Counted from the first letter of the stretch, positions 37,128 through 46,666 are shown. The stretch: 64,000 nt of DNA from Microbacterium forte (GCF_031885415.1 NZ_CP116871.1:1054001-1118000); one strand, 5' to 3'. Notes: generated by a model not told the origin, from the sequence alone. Numbers and translations are program-made.

Positions 37128-37553
37128 ATGCCCCGTCGTCCCCGAACCTCCGAAGCACCCCGACGCGGGGCGAGGCACGGAAGGCATGGGCGACTCGGAC
37201 GCAGTGAGGTCGTGCGTCCGCCGCTGGCCCCTCTCGACGGGCGCGTCGACCGATTCGATCTGACCGTCGGCACGGCGGTGGAGTTCCTTCGCGGCACCTG
37301 GCCGGAGCTGCAGGAGGTCAGGTTCGAGATCGGCGCCATGCCGGCGTTCGAGGCGACCGATGAAGTGCCGCGCTGGCACCTCGACCATGAGAAGGCTCGG
37401 ATCGTGCTCTTCCGTCTTCCGATCGAGCGCCTGCTGCCGCCAGGGCACGACGACGGCGCTCACCGGCGGATGGCTATCGAGAGCGCCGTGTTCCGAGCCG
37501 CGGCGGAGTACGTCGGCCGTGAGCCCTGGGACATGGGCGGTCACGACCACTGA
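37128..37553 (+). CDS. Metallopeptidase-like family protein (Rv3259-like)
   Basis: This 141-residue protein has a basic N-terminal extension of about 30 residues and then the zincin-like fold seen in the family of M. tuberculosis Rv3259 (FDLTVGTAVEFLRGTWPEL, RIVLFRLPIERLLPPGHDD). A canonical HExxH zinc motif is not visible; the corresponding helix reads HRRMAIESAVFRAAAEYVG. Peptidase activity is therefore doubtful. It ends 32 bases from the convergent DUF5719 gene. Confidence 0.78.
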   Translation: MPRRPRTSEAPRRGARHGRHGRLGRSEVVRPPLAPLDGRVDRFDLTVGTAVEFLRGTWPELQEVRFEIGAMPAFEATDEVPRWHLDHEKARIVLFRLPIERLLPPGHDDGAHRRMAIESAVFRAAAEYVGREPWDMGGHDH

Positions 37554-37584
37554 GGTCGCGGATCGACCATCACCGCCCAGGTCG

Positions 37585-38967
37585 TCACGGGTAGACGGTG
37601 ATGCTCTGCTGCGCCCCCGCCGCGGGCCAGATGGGCCACACCGCGAGCTCACCGGTCGCGGCCATCGTGACCGAGGCGTGCACGGGTGTCGGTGTCGAGA
37701 TCGAGTAGACGGTGCGCGGCTTCACATCGACCGACACGGAGGAGCCCGCGGGTACGGTGACCGCGGTCGGCTCTCCCCCCGGTGCGGGTGCGACCTGCAC
37801 CACTGCATCGGCTTCCTCACGATTGACGAGCACGAGGCGGGGATTCGGTCCGGAAGGAACAGCCATGTAGACGTCGTCTTCGAGCTCCGGGGCCGGTGTG
37901 ACCCAGGCGAAGTCGTCCTGCGGGCCTGCGCCGTCCTGCTGTCTCACGCCGGCGAGCACAGGGTTGTCGGACTCGATGCTCATCGTGTAGCTGCCGGGCG
38001 AGAGCGCCGACAGCGAGAGCTCCGTCGGCAGATCAGCGGTGAGCGGCACCGTGAACTCGTCGACGACCGTCGACGACCCGACCTCGCTGACCCTCACCAC
38101 GGCATCGGAGTCCACCTCGGGCGACATCAGACGCAGAACAGCCATGTCGGCGTTGTCGCCCTGGTTCTCGAACACCTCGATGCCCGGGAGCACCGGCTGA
38201 CGCTGCGCGGCGGGAACCGCATCCTGCAGATCGATTCCCGCTGGGTCCAGCGTTCGGGTGAGCGAGGACTGCAGCACGGCACGCACCGGCGCGCCTGTCG
38301 CTGTCACCTTGACGATCGGGAAGTCGGAGCCGGCGGCGATCGATGTCAGCGGGAGCGCGACCTGCGACTCCGCGGGGACGATCACGGTGCTCGATGCCCG
38401 CACCGACCCGTAGACGCCGAGCGACACGGTCGAGGGCACGACGCCCGGATTCGTGAGGACGATGAGATCCTCGGTTCCTGTGGCGACCGTTCCCCCCACG
38501 AGCCACGACTCGATGCTCGGAGGGCGGCAGGGAGCCGCGGCGAGGCCGGACAGATCCGCCTCTGCCAGACTCGCGGACTCGGTCGCGCCGAGCAGGGGGG
38601 CTTGGCGTCCGTCGACGATGCCGACGAGGCGCAGGGCGGCTCCGCCGTCGGCGAGGTCCCTCGCAAGCAGGGGGCTCGACTCCGGTCTGCCCGACGAGCC
38701 CTCGACCGTCAGTTCGGGTGTTGCCGCCGACACCATCTCGAGTGGATTCGACGGATCGCGTCCGACGGCGCGGAGATCGCCGTTGCACACGAGCACGGTG
38801 TCACCCGGAAGAGGCGTCACCTGTGCCTGAGCGGGCTCGTGCACGACTGTCGGCCACGTCGCCGTGACGCCGAACGCGACGCCGACGACGCACGCCCCTG
38901 CCACGACCGCGCCAGTCAGGACTCGAGCGCCGGTGGCCGCCACCCGGAATGCACGGTTGCCGGTCAT
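37585..38967 (-). CDS. DUF5719-family secreted/membrane-anchored protein
   Basis: This 460-residue protein has one N-terminal membrane helix or signal anchor (about residues 15-38) and a long extracytoplasmic beta-rich region that looks like repeated immunoglobulin-like or adhesion modules. DUF5719 proteins occur in actinobacteria next to a large membrane glycosyltransferase, as here with a four-base overlap. A role in assembling or binding a cell-envelope glycan is an inference from this pairing. Confidence 0.8.
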   Translation of the reverse strand: MTGNRAFRVAATGARVLTGAVVAGACVVGVAFGVTATWPTVVHEPAQAQVTPLPGDTVLVCNGDLRAVGRDPSNPLEMVSAATPELTVEGSSGRPESSPLLARDLADGGAALRLVGIVDGRQAPLLGATESASLAEADLSGLAAAPCRPPSIESWLVGGTVATGTEDLIVLTNPGVVPSTVSLGVYGSVRASSTVIVPAESQVALPLTSIAAGSDFPIVKVTATGAPVRAVLQSSLTRTLDPAGIDLQDAVPAAQRQPVLPGIEVFENQGDNADMAVLRLMSPEVDSDAVVRVSEVGSSTVVDEFTVPLTADLPTELSLSALSPGSYTMSIESDNPVLAGVRQQDGAGPQDDFAWVTPAPELEDDVYMAVPSGPNPRLVLVNREEADAVVQVAPAPGGEPTAVTVPAGSSVSVDVKPRTVYSISTPTPVHASVTMAATGELAVWPIWPAAGAQQSITVYP

Positions 38968-41900
38968 CGTCGCTCCCTCTCGTCCTGCTCGGAGTCCGGG
39001 CCGACATTACCCTTCGTGCCCGCGTCGTGGTCGGCATCGTCGACGACGTCGCCGGGATCGGTCTCCGCGTCCTGATGCGGACTGCTCGGGGAACCGGTCT
39101 CCGCGGACGCATCGGGTTCTGGTGTCTCGGAGGATCCATCGTCCGTCGTCCCGGCGACCGCAGAGGCCCCGCCATGCTCGCGCGACGTGCCGGGATCTTC
39201 ACGATCATCGGAGTCTTCGCGGTCCTCGGGGTGTCGCGGCAGAACGAGCGGCTCTTCCGGTGCACGTCCCACGATTCGCGACCTGGCACGCGCCGCCCGT
39301 CGCGACGCACGCGTCGGCACCGACAGCAGCAGGGCGGCGAGAACGAGCACGAGCTGGATCGTGATCACGAGCCGGGCCGTCGCCTGCTCAGCTGACGAGA
39401 GCGGGGCACGCGGCGAGGCATCGGCCTCGAGCCGGTAGAGCACACCGCGGTCGGTGGAACCGGCCTGAACGAATCCCGCCCGCTGGTCGAGCGATGTCAC
39501 GGCCGCCGTGCGCAGGGAGCGGGCACGATCGGACTCTTCGCCGGAGACCTGAGCGACGAGGACGTAGGAGATCCCGGTCATCCCCAGCTCGTCTGCGGCA
39601 TCGAAATCGCGTGCCGAGAGCAGGTCGACCGCCAGCGTCGTGAGGTCGGCACCGCGCAGCTCCGTCGCTGTCGACAGGATCGTCGTCTGGGCGCTCAGCG
39701 TCTCACTTCCGCCCCACGCGACCTCGGTCGCGAGCCCTCCGTCGTTCTGGGGGGTGAGCACGAGCGTGCCGATCTGACGGTCAGCGCCCGCCTGTGCGGC
39801 GACGTACGCCGGCAGCGTCGACGCAGGGCCGTCGGTCAGTTCGGAGGAGTCCGAGTGGAATGCGGCGAGCGCCGGAACCGCGCACACCGCGATCGACAGT
39901 CCGGCGACCGCCGCGCTCAGGACTCGCACCCGTGGCATCGACAACGCGGTGTCGAGGGTCACGAGGGCGGCTCCCGTGACGCCGACCCAGGCGAGACTGA
40001 GACCGGAGCCCGGCCAGATCGCGACAGGCTCCCCCTGGGCGAAGGACACTGCGACGCCGACGGCGAGGAATGCGGTGGCGAGGCCGGACAGTGCGACGAC
40101 CAGAAGGGTGATCCCCGCCCGCCAGCGAGGAGCGACCGACGATACGAGAGCGAGAAGTGCCAGAGGGGCCAGCAGCACCGCGACCCACGGCGCGAGTTCG
40201 ACGCCGAGCCAGGAGGCCCATCCGGCCATGTCTCCGGTGGGGAACCCCGTGGCCAGGGCGAGCCTTCCTGCCGCATCGGCCGTCGCCTGCGGACCGTTCC
40301 AGACCGAACCGGGATCGGCGAGCACCGCGAGGATGTCACCGTGGCGAAGCTGCCAGAGCACGAGCGGAGCGAAGAGCGCGACGGCAGGAACAGGCACCCA
40401 CAGGAGGCGGACGGCCCCGCGGATCCGCGCCCCGGCCAGAGTGATGCCGAGCGCCACGACCCACAGCAGCAGGAGCGCCGGGGCCAGCGACGGCGCGCAC
40501 GCCGCCACCGCGGCGAAGAGGAGGGATGCGGCTCCCGCCGCGCCCCATGAACGGTGAGCCACGGCTGCTGCGTGGAAGAGCCACGGCAGCAGAAGGTGCA
40601 CCAGCACTCCTGCTGGGCGACCGTCGACCAGCGCAGTGAGGAAGGTCGGCGCGAGCGCCCACACGATTCCGGCGAAGATGCGCAGGCCCGCTCGATCCGT
40701 CACACGCGTTGCGGCGAACCAGCCGCCGAGCACGGCAAGCGGCAGCGCCAGCACCCAGAGCAGCACGAGGGAGAACGACGGGGCACCCGGCCAGAGCGAG
40801 CCGAGCACGGCGAGCACACCGGCGAACGGATCGGCCGGACCCACCACATCGACTCCGAGACCTCGCAGCCCCCAGGCCGCGTCGTTCCAGAGCGCTCCGA
40901 CCGTTTCGCGCAGCGGAAGCAGGGCCCCGCCACCGAGCACCGGCCACGCGAGGATCGTGGTGAAGGTGGCGAGGCTGACCACGAGCGCGGCGAGCACCGC
41001 CCAGGCGCCACCGCCCGAGAAGAATCGAAGTTCGCTGGCGGATCCGCCTTCGCTGCCATGGCCGTCGTCCAGCCGTCGACGCAGGTCGGAGCTGCTCACC
41101 CGCAGCGGTGCGATGCTCGACCAGCTCGATGTCCGGAACGAACGGATGCGCGCACGAGAGCGAGCGATCGCGCCGAAGCGGAACATCGCCGTGACTGCCG
41201 CTGCCCACTCGGGAGCGACCGCCTCCGGCCTCTTGCCGATCAGATCGGTCATCGATCGCCAGAGTGCGAGCGGGAGCAGGCTCAACCAGTGCAGCGGCAC
41301 GGCGATCGCCGGGGCGTAGGCGAGCCGGCGGTGCAGCTGCGCAAGTCTGGTCGCGAAGGCGCGCCTGCCTCGTGCGGTCGGCAGTGCCGCTGGCCCATCG
41401 GGCGAGACCGACACTCTCGCCGACGGCGCGAGCACGACACGTCCGCCGCCGAGTCGGGCGCGGACTCCGAGATCGAGTCCCAGATCCGCTCCGGCGAGGG
41501 CCGGATCCGGCCGAAGCGCGTCACGGACCTCGCCGCGGATCAGCATGCCGCGGATGTCTGCCCCCAGCGCGTCGTCGCTGCCGTCGTGCTGTCCCTGATC
41601 CAGCTCACCGGCTGCCAGCTCTACAGCGCGTCCGAGAGTCGTCATGCTGACACCGAGGGAGACGATCTCGCGCTCGTTGTCCGTGTGCACGAGCTTGGGC
41701 GCCACGATCGCCGCAGACGGCGAGCGCTCGAGGGTTCCGACCAGGCGCTCGAGAGCGCGCTCGTGCGGCGCGGTGTCATGCGCGAGCAGCCAGACGGCAC
41801 TCCCCTCGAGGATGCGAGGTCTGGCCAGCTCGACCGCATCGGCGAAGGACGTACCGCCGCGTGCCTGGATGATGCCTTCGACAGCGCCGGCGATGGCCCC

Positions 41901-42056
41901 GCTCTCACGAGCCGAGGCCGCATCGCCGCACATCACCAGGGTGATCGCGGCTGGGGGTGTGGTCTGGGAGCGCAACGCATCGAGTGTGCGGAGCAGCTGC
42001 GCGCGGGCGGAAGAACCGGGGCGCGCGACGATGATTGCATGAACTCGGGCTGGCAT
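38964..42056 (-). CDS. Giant membrane glycosyltransferase (GT2 N-domain plus polytopic domain)
   Basis: This 1030-residue protein has an N-terminal GT2-like nucleotide-diphospho-sugar transferase domain (about residues 1-250: AIIVARPGSSARAQLLRTLDAL, quoted in part, and WLLAHDTAPHERALERLV). About a dozen membrane helices follow (260-700), then an extracytoplasmic segment (740-860), a final helix, and an acidic cytoplasmic tail rich in Asp, Glu, Ser and Pro. The usual GT2 DxD is replaced by HDT. It is the partner of the DUF5719 gene. The sugar and acceptor are unknown; cell-wall glycan synthesis is likely. Confidence 0.82.
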   Translation of the reverse strand: MPARVHAIIVARPGSSARAQLLRTLDALRSQTTPPAAITLVMCGDAASARESGAIAGAVEGIIQARGGTSFADAVELARPRILEGSAVWLLAHDTAPHERALERLVGTLERSPSAAIVAPKLVHTDNEREIVSLGVSMTTLGRAVELAAGELDQGQHDGSDDALGADIRGMLIRGEVRDALRPDPALAGADLGLDLGVRARLGGGRVVLAPSARVSVSPDGPAALPTARGRRAFATRLAQLHRRLAYAPAIAVPLHWLSLLPLALWRSMTDLIGKRPEAVAPEWAAAVTAMFRFGAIARSRARIRSFRTSSWSSIAPLRVSSSDLRRRLDDGHGSEGGSASELRFFSGGGAWAVLAALVVSLATFTTILAWPVLGGGALLPLRETVGALWNDAAWGLRGLGVDVVGPADPFAGVLAVLGSLWPGAPSFSLVLLWVLALPLAVLGGWFAATRVTDRAGLRIFAGIVWALAPTFLTALVDGRPAGVLVHLLLPWLFHAAAVAHRSWGAAGAASLLFAAVAACAPSLAPALLLLWVVALGITLAGARIRGAVRLLWVPVPAVALFAPLVLWQLRHGDILAVLADPGSVWNGPQATADAAGRLALATGFPTGDMAGWASWLGVELAPWVAVLLAPLALLALVSSVAPRWRAGITLLVVALSGLATAFLAVGVAVSFAQGEPVAIWPGSGLSLAWVGVTGAALVTLDTALSMPRVRVLSAAVAGLSIAVCAVPALAAFHSDSSELTDGPASTLPAYVAAQAGADRQIGTLVLTPQNDGGLATEVAWGGSETLSAQTTILSTATELRGADLTTLAVDLLSARDFDAADELGMTGISYVLVAQVSGEESDRARSLRTAAVTSLDQRAGFVQAGSTDRGVLYRLEADASPRAPLSSAEQATARLVITIQLVLVLAALLLSVPTRASRRAARARSRIVGRAPEEPLVLPRHPEDREDSDDREDPGTSREHGGASAVAGTTDDGSSETPEPDASAETGSPSSPHQDAETDPGDVVDDADHDAGTKGNVGPDSEQDERERR

Positions 42057-42065
42057 GACCTGGTC

Positions 42066-42071
42066 AGCCTA
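42066..42071 (-). promoter_or_regulatory. -10 element upstream of the giant glycosyltransferase gene
   Basis: TAGGCT on the minus strand lies nine bases before the ATG, so the leader would be absent or two or three bases long. Confidence 0.4.
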
Positions 42072-42203
42072 TGCGCGCGGCAGGACTCCGAGGCATACCT
42101 GCTTCGGCGTGGCCGCGAAGCTATGAGAATCGCGAGTCGCCTCGGGTGACGTGTCCCTGGGAGCGGCTCGGAGCGCGCCTCCCGACGGCCGTCGCATACC
42201 GGA

Positions 42204-42521
42204 TCAGCTGGCGCGACGCTTGAGCTTGCGGCGCTCGCGCTCCGAGAGGCCGCCCCAGATCCCGAAGCGCTCGTCGTTGTTGAGCGCGTACTCGAGGCAT
42301 TCGCCGCGGACGTCGCACGATGTGCAGATCCGCTTGGCGTCGCGGGTGGACCCGCCCTTCTCGGGGAAGAAGGCCTCGGGATCGGTCTGCGAGCAGAGCG
42401 CATCGCTCTGCCATGCCAGAGCATTGTCGTCGTCGGTCTCGATCTTCCGAACCCCGGGGACACCGAGGTTGATCGGATCGACGAACCAGTTCTCCGGTAC
42501 GTCTGAACGGTAACCCGTCAT
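42204..42521 (-). CDS. whiB2: WhiB-family regulator (WhiB2/WhmD type)
   Basis: This 105-residue protein has the WhiB cysteines C43, C66, C69 and C75, the turn GIWGG and the basic tail RERRKLKRRAS. The N-terminal extension with NWFVDPINLGVPG and the acidic DDD stretch are typical of the WhiB2/WhmD group, which controls septation and division in actinobacteria. The ATG at 42521 has GGAGAG upstream; a TTG four codons earlier is less likely. A good sigma-70 promoter lies about 50 bases upstream. In mycobacteria whiB2 is likewise close to manA and DUF3499. Confidence 0.94.
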   Translation of the reverse strand: MTGYRSDVPENWFVDPINLGVPGVRKIETDDDNALAWQSDALCSQTDPEAFFPEKGGSTRDAKRICTSCDVRGECLEYALNNDERFGIWGGLSERERRKLKRRAS

Positions 42522-42572
42522 CTCGCTCTCCAACCCCTAAATTCCGCCCCCTCGGCGGGCCGTGCTCAACTA

Positions 42573-42601
42573 ATTACACCCGTGTCATTCGCATCGGTCA
42601 A
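42573..42601 (-). promoter_or_regulatory. Sigma-70-type promoter of whiB2
   Basis: On the minus strand TTGACC (-35) is followed after exactly 17 bases by TGTAAT (-10). The -10 element is 51 bases upstream of the ATG, which leaves a leader of about 45 bases. This is the clearest two-part promoter in the window. Confidence 0.65.
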
Positions 42602-42679
42602 GTCGCGGATCGTAAACCCTCAATCCGGTCTTGAAGGTTCTTGACCGCCGCACGGCGTGTCGCACGCCCGCGCCGAGGG

Positions 42680-43822
42680 TCACCCTTCTGCGGCAGGATC
42701 GCCGGGAGCGGCGACGAACACTTCGCCTCGACCGTTGATCGTCAGGCGCTCCTCCTCGGGCGTCGCGAACGCGACCGTGCCGACCGGGACTTCACGCCGC
42801 TCGCCGTCTGCGCCGCTCACCACGACACGACCCACCGTGGCGAGGACCATGGTGGGTCCGTCCACGTCGATCACGACACTCGCATCGTCGAGCTCGATCC
42901 GTCTGAGCGAGAAGTCGGCGACGGGCACCGGGTACACGGTGACGGCATCCGCCGCCGCCGGACGCAGCACGGGCACTTCACCCGTCGTCGTATCGAGGAT
43001 CGAGAGCAGCTCAGGCACATCGATGCGCTTGGGAGTGAGGCCTCCGCGCAGCACGTTGTCGCTGGCCGCCATGATCTCCACCCCGAGCCCCGAGATGTAG
43101 GCGTGCAGCAGACCGGCCTTCAGGAAGACGCCCTCTCCCCTGCGCAGCACCACGTGGTTCATGAGGAGTGCGACGACCACGCCCGGGTCACCCCGGTAGG
43201 TCTCCGCGATCGCAGCCACTCCACGAAGGGTGGCGGCCCACTCGCCCGACGCGGAGCCTGCCGCCGTGTGCACCGCGTCCACGACGTCATCCACCACCGC
43301 CTGCGCCTCACCCGACAGCAGCCAGCCGATCGTGTCGCGCAGCACGTCACCCTGGCCGTCGAGACGAGAGGCGAGCTCCGCGACCCCCGCGCTCTCTCCC
43401 AGCACGTCGAGCAGGCGCAGCGTATCCTCGACGGGCCGCAGCCCGCTCAGCGACTCGAAGCGATCGCTCAAGGCGACGAGCAGCTCCGGCTTGTGATTGT
43501 CGTCGCGATAGTTGCGGTTCGGGTCTGTGCCAGCGAGCGCCGACTCCCGCGCCCACCCGGCTCTCGCCTGCTCGATGGTGGGGTGCACCTGGATCGACAG
43601 GGGCGATGCGGCCGCGAGCAGTTTCAGCAGGTAGGGCAGGGATCCGCCGGTGACGTCGTCGAGCGTCCCGTCGCCCTGCACATCCGCAGGGTCTCCAGGG
43701 TGGTCGCCGAACCACACCTCGGCCTCGGGACCGCCCGTGGGGGTGCGGCCCTCCAGGTCGGCGAGAAGCGTAGGCGACCCCCAGGCGTAGTCGCGGGGCA
43801 CGTTCGAGAGGCTGAGAAGCAT
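42680..43822 (-). CDS. manA: Mannose-6-phosphate isomerase, class I
   Basis: This zinc enzyme interconverts mannose-6-phosphate and fructose-6-phosphate and feeds GDP-mannose for glycan synthesis. The 380-residue cupin protein has the metal-site regions IQVHPTIEQARAGWARE and HKPELLVAL, and the family stretch LLHAYISGLGVEIMAASDNV with the catalytic RGGLTPK. TACCCT lies six bases before the ATG, indicating leaderless transcription. It is next to whiB2, as in mycobacteria. Confidence 0.94.
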   Translation of the reverse strand: MLLSLSNVPRDYAWGSPTLLADLEGRTPTGGPEAEVWFGDHPGDPADVQGDGTLDDVTGGSLPYLLKLLAAASPLSIQVHPTIEQARAGWARESALAGTDPNRNYRDDNHKPELLVALSDRFESLSGLRPVEDTLRLLDVLGESAGVAELASRLDGQGDVLRDTIGWLLSGEAQAVVDDVVDAVHTAAGSASGEWAATLRGVAAIAETYRGDPGVVVALLMNHVVLRRGEGVFLKAGLLHAYISGLGVEIMAASDNVLRGGLTPKRIDVPELLSILDTTTGEVPVLRPAAADAVTVYPVPVADFSLRRIELDDASVVIDVDGPTMVLATVGRVVVSGADGERREVPVGTVAFATPEEERLTINGRGEVFVAAPGDPAAEG

Positions 43823-43828
43823 GTCACC

Positions 43829-43834
43829 AGGGTA
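43829..43834 (-). promoter_or_regulatory. -10 element of a probable leaderless promoter (manA)
   Basis: TACCCT on the minus strand is six bases from the manA ATG. Confidence 0.5.
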
Positions 43835-43896
43835 TTGGCATGCGAACTCGCCGTGCCACGACGTACCGCATCAGGTTCGTCGCGATGTCCGCGCTG

Positions 43897-43902
43897 TAGC
43901 CT
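43897..43902 (+). promoter_or_regulatory. -10 element of a probable leaderless promoter (first O-antigen-ligase-like gene)
   Basis: TAGCCT is seven bases before the ATG at 43910. Confidence 0.55.
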
Positions 43903-43909
43903 GAACGCG

Positions 43910-45325
43910 ATGGCGCAATACACGAAGCACCCGGTCGCCGCCCCGCCCACCGCTCCAGAGCGCGAGTCGACGGGGCATCTTCTGCTGCGCGGATACATCG
44001 GGCTCGTCCTCTTCGCGACCTTTGCTCACTCGGCGGTCTACAACCTCGTCGGCGAGATCGGCGCCTTCGTCACCCTCATCGTCTTCTTGATCTCCACGCT
44101 CGCCATCGGCGTTCCGATGGTCGCCCGCCGCCGTCCTGCCGCGTTCGCCTGGCGGCGACTGCCATGGGCGGCCATCGCCTACACCGCCTTGGCTCTGCTC
44201 TCGGTCGCGTGGTCGCAGTGGCGAGGGGCGACGATCATCACCTGGTTCCTGCTCGCGACCGTCACAGTGAACGCCCTGTTCATCGTGCACGTGCTGTCGT
44301 GGCAGGAGATCGTGCGAGCACTGGCCTCCGCCTTCAAGTGGATCCTCGGACTGTCCCTCGCGCTCGAGTTGTGGGTCGCGCTCGTGGTGCGCGCTCCGAT
44401 CCTGCCGAACTTCTTCGTCCGGCCCGACGGCGAGACGAATGCGCATTGGTACTGGGTCAGGGGCAACCTGCTCGACGGCGGCCGCATCCAGGGGATCGTG
44501 GGCAATTCCAACGTGCTCGCCATCGTCTGCCTGTTCGCGATCCTCACGTTCGGTGTGCTGTTCGCCGCCCGTGCGCGGTGGCGCACGACTCTGGCCCTCT
44601 GGACTCTGCTGGCCGGGTACTTCTTCCTCCGAGCCGGATCCGCCACAGCGTACGCATGCGCGGCGGCCGCGGTCCTGGTGCTCGTCGTCGCACTGCTGAT
44701 GCGTCGCACGAAGACGCCGGGCGCGCGAACGAGGCTCTACGTGGTGTCCATCGGCGGCGTCGCGATCGCAGGAGCCGCAGCCTGGCTGCTTCGTGAACCG
44801 CTCTTCGCCCTCCTCGGGCGCAGTGCAGACCTCACCGGTCGCTCCGACACGATCTGGGACAAGGTCCTCGCGCGGGCCGCCGAGCACCCGATCTTCGGCA
44901 ACGGCTTCTCCAGCCCCTGGGTGCCTTTCGACCCCGCCTTCGCCGGGTGGATCGAGGATCACGGCATCACCGTCTTCCACGCGCACAACATGTGGCTCGA
45001 CGTCCTGATGCAGCTCGGCGTCGTCGGTGTCGTCCTGGTGGCGCTCGCCTATCTCAGCCTGCTCTGGCGTTCGTGGTTCTTCGCGGTCGACAGACCTCGA
45101 TGGGACCTGAAGTCCGACCGCACCTTCTCGGCGATCACACTGCTTCCGAGTCTCTTCACCGTCGTGCTGCTCGTGCAGGGCCTCACTGAGTCGACGCCCA
45201 TCATGCTCTGGGGCTGGATGCTGCTGGTGATGCTGACGTTCAAGATCAAGGTGGTGCCCCTGGTCGGCGTGGGCGAACGGGAGCGCGTGATCGAGCGCGG
45301 CGAGCGAAGCCGGCGGGTTCCGTGA
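43910..45325 (+). CDS. O-antigen ligase/polymerase family membrane protein (first of two)
   Basis: This 471-residue protein has about eleven membrane helices and the Wzy_C domain: RIQGIVGNSNVLAIVCLFAI and, after a large loop, HPIFGNGFSSPW with VFHAHNMWLDVLMQLGVVGV, the family's conserved histidine region. Such proteins polymerise or transfer undecaprenyl-linked glycans on the outer face of the membrane. Its start is fixed by the leaderless -10 element. It overlaps the next gene of the same family by four bases, so the two are made together. Confidence 0.88.
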   Translation: MAQYTKHPVAAPPTAPERESTGHLLLRGYIGLVLFATFAHSAVYNLVGEIGAFVTLIVFLISTLAIGVPMVARRRPAAFAWRRLPWAAIAYTALALLSVAWSQWRGATIITWFLLATVTVNALFIVHVLSWQEIVRALASAFKWILGLSLALELWVALVVRAPILPNFFVRPDGETNAHWYWVRGNLLDGGRIQGIVGNSNVLAIVCLFAILTFGVLFAARARWRTTLALWTLLAGYFFLRAGSATAYACAAAAVLVLVVALLMRRTKTPGARTRLYVVSIGGVAIAGAAAWLLREPLFALLGRSADLTGRSDTIWDKVLARAAEHPIFGNGFSSPWVPFDPAFAGWIEDHGITVFHAHNMWLDVLMQLGVVGVVLVALAYLSLLWRSWFFAVDRPRWDLKSDRTFSAITLLPSLFTVVLLVQGLTESTPIMLWGWMLLVMLTFKIKVVPLVGVGERERVIERGERSRRVP

Positions 45326-46620
45326 CGACGCGACGTCGTCTGAGCGATCTGCTCGGCTCGGCCGAATTCGCTCGCGCGTACACGGTGGTGGCCCTCACCG
45401 CGGTCTTCTCGTCGTTCACGATCGAACACGCGGCCTCCCACGTCACCCTCGCCACGATCATCGCCGTCCTCTGCGTGCTCGGCGCCTGGGTCCTGTGGGT
45501 GCGTCGAGAAGAGCTCTCGCTGCTGCGCATCGCTCCGTCATCGCTCCTGGCCTTCCTCGCCTGGGCGCTCGTCAGCATCGTGTGGACGACCGACAAGTCG
45601 TCCACCGCTTTCGGGTGGATGGAGCTCTTCGGATTCGCGTTCCTGGCGGTCACGGTCGGCCACATCCGTGACACGCTCCAGACGGTCCGCGCCCTCGGCG
45701 ATTCGCTGAGGTTCCTCCTGCTCGTGTCGCTCGGCCTGGAGATCCTGTCCGGCGTGCTGCTCGACACCCCCTTCACCTTCCTCGGAATCCAGGGCGACCT
45801 GGCCGTCGGCGGCCCCGTGCAGGGGATCTTCGGCAGCAGGAACATGCTCGGATTCGTCACGGTGATCGCACTGATCACGTTCGTGGTCGAGTGGCGCTCC
45901 CAGTCGCTGACGGCTCGCATCGCGATCCCGTCGATCGCTCTCGCGTCGCTGCTGGCGTTCTTCTCGTCCTCCCCCACCGTGCTGGTGCTCGCGGCCGCGG
46001 TCGGCGTCGTCGCCGTCGCTCTCGCGATCGTCCGTCATGCACCTGCGGAGAGACGGACCATCGTGCAATGGGTGCTCGGCGTTCTCGTCGCCCTCGCCCT
46101 CGCTGCGGCCTTCGCTCTGCGCCACGTGATCATCGCCCTGCTCGACGCGGGGTCCGACTTCTCGATCAGGGCGACCCTGTGGAACACGATCCTCGATTTC
46201 GTCGCTCTCAAGCCGGTGGAGGGATGGGGGTGGTTCGGGTCCTGGGCCCGCGGCGAGTTCCCCTTCACCTACATCAACTTCCTGCTCGACGACCACCATC
46301 AGAGCGCGCTGAACGCCTACTTCGACGTCCTGCTGCAGCTGGGCACGGCAGGACTCGTGCTCTTCCTCCTGTTCGGAGGCATCGCCACCGTCCGATCGTG
46401 GCTCGTCGCGAGCGTACGACGTTCGGTGGTCTACGCCTGGACGCCTCTCATGCTCGTCACTCTCGCTGTGGAGTCGATGTTCGAGAGCTTCACCCTGGTC
46501 GGTGCCGGGTGGTTCATGCTGGTCCTGTGCGCTCTGCGGGCCGGCCAGACGAGGTCGTGGCGCGAGAGCATAGATGCCGCGCACACCGGTGCGATCCCGA
46601 CCCTGCGCCCCGAACGCTGA
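45322..46620 (+). CDS. O-antigen ligase/polymerase family membrane protein (second of two)
   Basis: This 432-residue membrane protein has the same layout as the preceding one: IFGSRNMLGFVTVIALITF, then VEGWGWFGSW and DDHHQSALNAYFDVLLQLGTAGL. The two differ enough to have distinct substrates or to act as a polymerase and a ligase (inference). The GTG start overlaps the upstream stop (GTGA). The C-terminal tail is cytoplasmic and basic. Confidence 0.88.
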   Translation: MTTRRRLSDLLGSAEFARAYTVVALTAVFSSFTIEHAASHVTLATIIAVLCVLGAWVLWVRREELSLLRIAPSSLLAFLAWALVSIVWTTDKSSTAFGWMELFGFAFLAVTVGHIRDTLQTVRALGDSLRFLLLVSLGLEILSGVLLDTPFTFLGIQGDLAVGGPVQGIFGSRNMLGFVTVIALITFVVEWRSQSLTARIAIPSIALASLLAFFSSSPTVLVLAAAVGVVAVALAIVRHAPAERRTIVQWVLGVLVALALAAAFALRHVIIALLDAGSDFSIRATLWNTILDFVALKPVEGWGWFGSWARGEFPFTYINFLLDDHHQSALNAYFDVLLQLGTAGLVLFLLFGGIATVRSWLVASVRRSVVYAWTPLMLVTLAVESMFESFTLVGAGWFMLVLCALRAGQTRSWRESIDAAHTGAIPTLRPER

Positions 46621-46660
46621 CCACTCGCCGCGCCCTCGGCGGATTCCGAACTGCTCCAGG

Positions 46661-46666
46661 TAGGGT
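46661..46666 (+). promoter_or_regulatory. Possible -10 element upstream of the GT2 gene
   Basis: TAGGGT lies in the 97-base gap after the second ligase gene and 51 bases before the GTG at 46718. No good -35 is evident. Confidence 0.35.

Noticed and set aside
42641..43909. A 423-codon upstream extension of the first O-antigen-ligase-like gene
   Set aside because: It runs antisense through manA. A leaderless -10 element sits directly before the ATG at 43910, so the extension is not real.
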